Assembly (NCBI GenBank): GCA_013140465.1
Contig: JABFST010000286.1
Span: forward strand, 1 to 7,856
DNA from: Methylococcaceae bacterium
Lineage (GTDB): Bacteria; Pseudomonadota; Gammaproteobacteria; Methylococcales; Methylomonadaceae
DNA length: 7,856 nucleotides
Reading direction: 5' to 3'
Shown: one piece after another, positions 7,106-7,856 of the stretch
How positions within the stretch are numbered: position 1 is the first letter of the stretch
Layout of the letters: the number at the start of each line of letters is the position of its first letter
Program-made: the position numbers and the translations under genes
The notes under the pieces: generated by a model
The model's input: only the letters and a program-made list of their open reading frames with translations
Told to the model about the DNA's origin: nothing
The model's database searches: none

Positions 7106-7856
7106 TAAGCTGTGTGTGATTGGGGTTGGTTTGATTGGCGGCTCGGTCGCAAGAGCCGCCAGACAGCAGCAATTAAGCACAAGCATAGTCGCTTATGGTC
7201 GCCCGGAAGACCAGGCTAATCTGGAAGCGGCAAAACGTTTGGGCGTTATTGACGAGTATTTTTTTGAATTGGCGGCGGCGGTAGAAGGTGCGGATTGTGT
7301 CTTGATCGCCACACCCGTAGCGGCTATTGAAAGCATTTTTGCCGCGCTGAAACCGTTGTGGTCGGTAGACACGATTTATACCGATGTCGGCAGCACGAAG
7401 GCCAGCGTGGTCGCTGCGGCTGTGCGGGTGTTTGGCTCTGTCCCAGACAACTTAGTGCCTGCCCATCCTATTGCAGGTGCAGAACAAAGCGGCGTTGAAG
7501 CCTCGGTTGCCGACTTGTTTGTACATAAGCGCCTGATTATCGCGCCGCTTACAACCACGCGTGCGGATGCTTTGCAAAGCATCCAACGGTTTTGGCAACG
7601 GCTGGGGGCAACGGTTGCGGTGATGGATGTCCAGCGCCACGATGCCGTTTTGGCGGCAACCAGCCATTTGCCACATATTTTGGCGTTTGCTTTGGTCGAT
7701 ATGTTAGGCCATCAAGACGAACAGAACGCCATTTTCAATTTTGCGGCGGGTGGTTTTAAAGACTTTACCCGGATTGCGTCTAGCGACCCTACCATGTGGC
7801 GGGACATATTTACCGCCAATAAAAATGAAATCATCCCTTTGTTGCAGCAGACTAAG
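7098..7856 (+). CDS. tyrA: Prephenate dehydrogenase, N-terminal 253 residues (3' end outside window)
   Basis: TyrA oxidatively decarboxylates prephenate to 4-hydroxyphenylpyruvate with NAD(P)+, the branch to tyrosine. The frame is open from the ATG to the last base (253 codons). It begins directly with the nucleotide-binding loop GVGLIGGS at 9-16. The catalytic set known from Aquifex TyrA is recognisable as S99 in DVGSTK, H123 in HPIAGAEQSG, and R225 in GGFKDFTRIASSDP; SHLPHILAF is at about 189-197. There is no N-terminal chorismate mutase, so this is the pseudomonad-type stand-alone dehydrogenase and not the enteric T-protein. Whether it also accepts arogenate cannot be judged here. The start codon lies within the end of hisC (eight-base overlap, ATGTTTGA), so translation is probably coupled. 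The C-terminus, and whether aroA is fused or follows as a separate gene, lie beyond the window. Confidence 0.96.
   Translation, partial: MFDKLCVIGVGLIGGSVARAARQQQLSTSIVAYGRPEDQANLEAAKRLGVIDEYFFELAAAVEGADCVLIATPVAAIESIFAALKPLWSVDTIYTDVGSTKASVVAAAVRVFGSVPDNLVPAHPIAGAEQSGVEASVADLFVHKRLIIAPLTTTRADALQSIQRFWQRLGATVAVMDVQRHDAVLAATSHLPHILAFALVDMLGHQDEQNAIFNFAAGGFKDFTRIASSDPTMWRDIFTANKNEIIPLLQQTK

Noticed and set aside
7376..7676. Minus-strand frames opposite tyrA
   Set aside because: The plus-strand TyrA frame is intact with all catalytic motifs; the reverse frames have no recognisable content.

Overview
The window is chromosomal DNA from a gammaproteobacterium. It carries the end of gyrA followed by serC, pheA, hisC and tyrA, all on the + strand. 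This is the order of the aromatic-amino-acid 'supraoperon' known from Pseudomonas and many other gammaproteobacteria, where aroA, cmk and rpsA usually follow. The core genes are of medium GC (about 53-62% in two 60-base lines I counted). TyrA has no fused chorismate mutase, so it is pseudomonad-type rather than enteric. A methylotroph-like gammaproteobacterium (Methylococcales) would fit, but that is a guess from general protein style and was not tested.

Layout: 1-1840 is the 3' part of gyrA (about 612 residues, from roughly E. coli residue 265 to the end). 1841-1902 is a short spacer holding a nearly perfect 29-base palindrome. 1903-3623 is a two-gene unit foreign to the usual order: an ABC/OLD-type AAA ATPase and, overlapping it by one base, a small TOPRIM-like protein of DUF4276/RloB style. 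3624-3724 is a spacer with a small hairpin. 3725-4804 is serC, 4876-5961 pheA, 5996-7105 hisC, and 7098-7856 the start of tyrA, which runs off the window. No gene-free stretch exceeds about 100 bases, and I saw no tRNA, rRNA, CRISPR array, transposase or integrase.

How the genes work together: SerC makes phosphoserine. PheA makes prephenate from chorismate and then phenylpyruvate. TyrA turns prephenate into 4-hydroxyphenylpyruvate. The HisC-type aminotransferase between them can serve histidine synthesis and probably also the final transamination to Phe and Tyr. GyrA is the DNA-cleaving and wrapping subunit of gyrase and has no pathway link to these enzymes; its position is a conserved neighbourhood.

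The part most worth a second look is 1903-3623. The pair is AT-rich (30-33% GC in three counted 60-base lines), translationally coupled, and inserted between two normally adjacent housekeeping genes. An ATPase plus a separate TOPRIM-like partner is the general plan of split OLD-like anti-phage systems such as PARIS (AriA/AriB). I regard it as a candidate defence module. Its family is not confirmed and its function is unproven.
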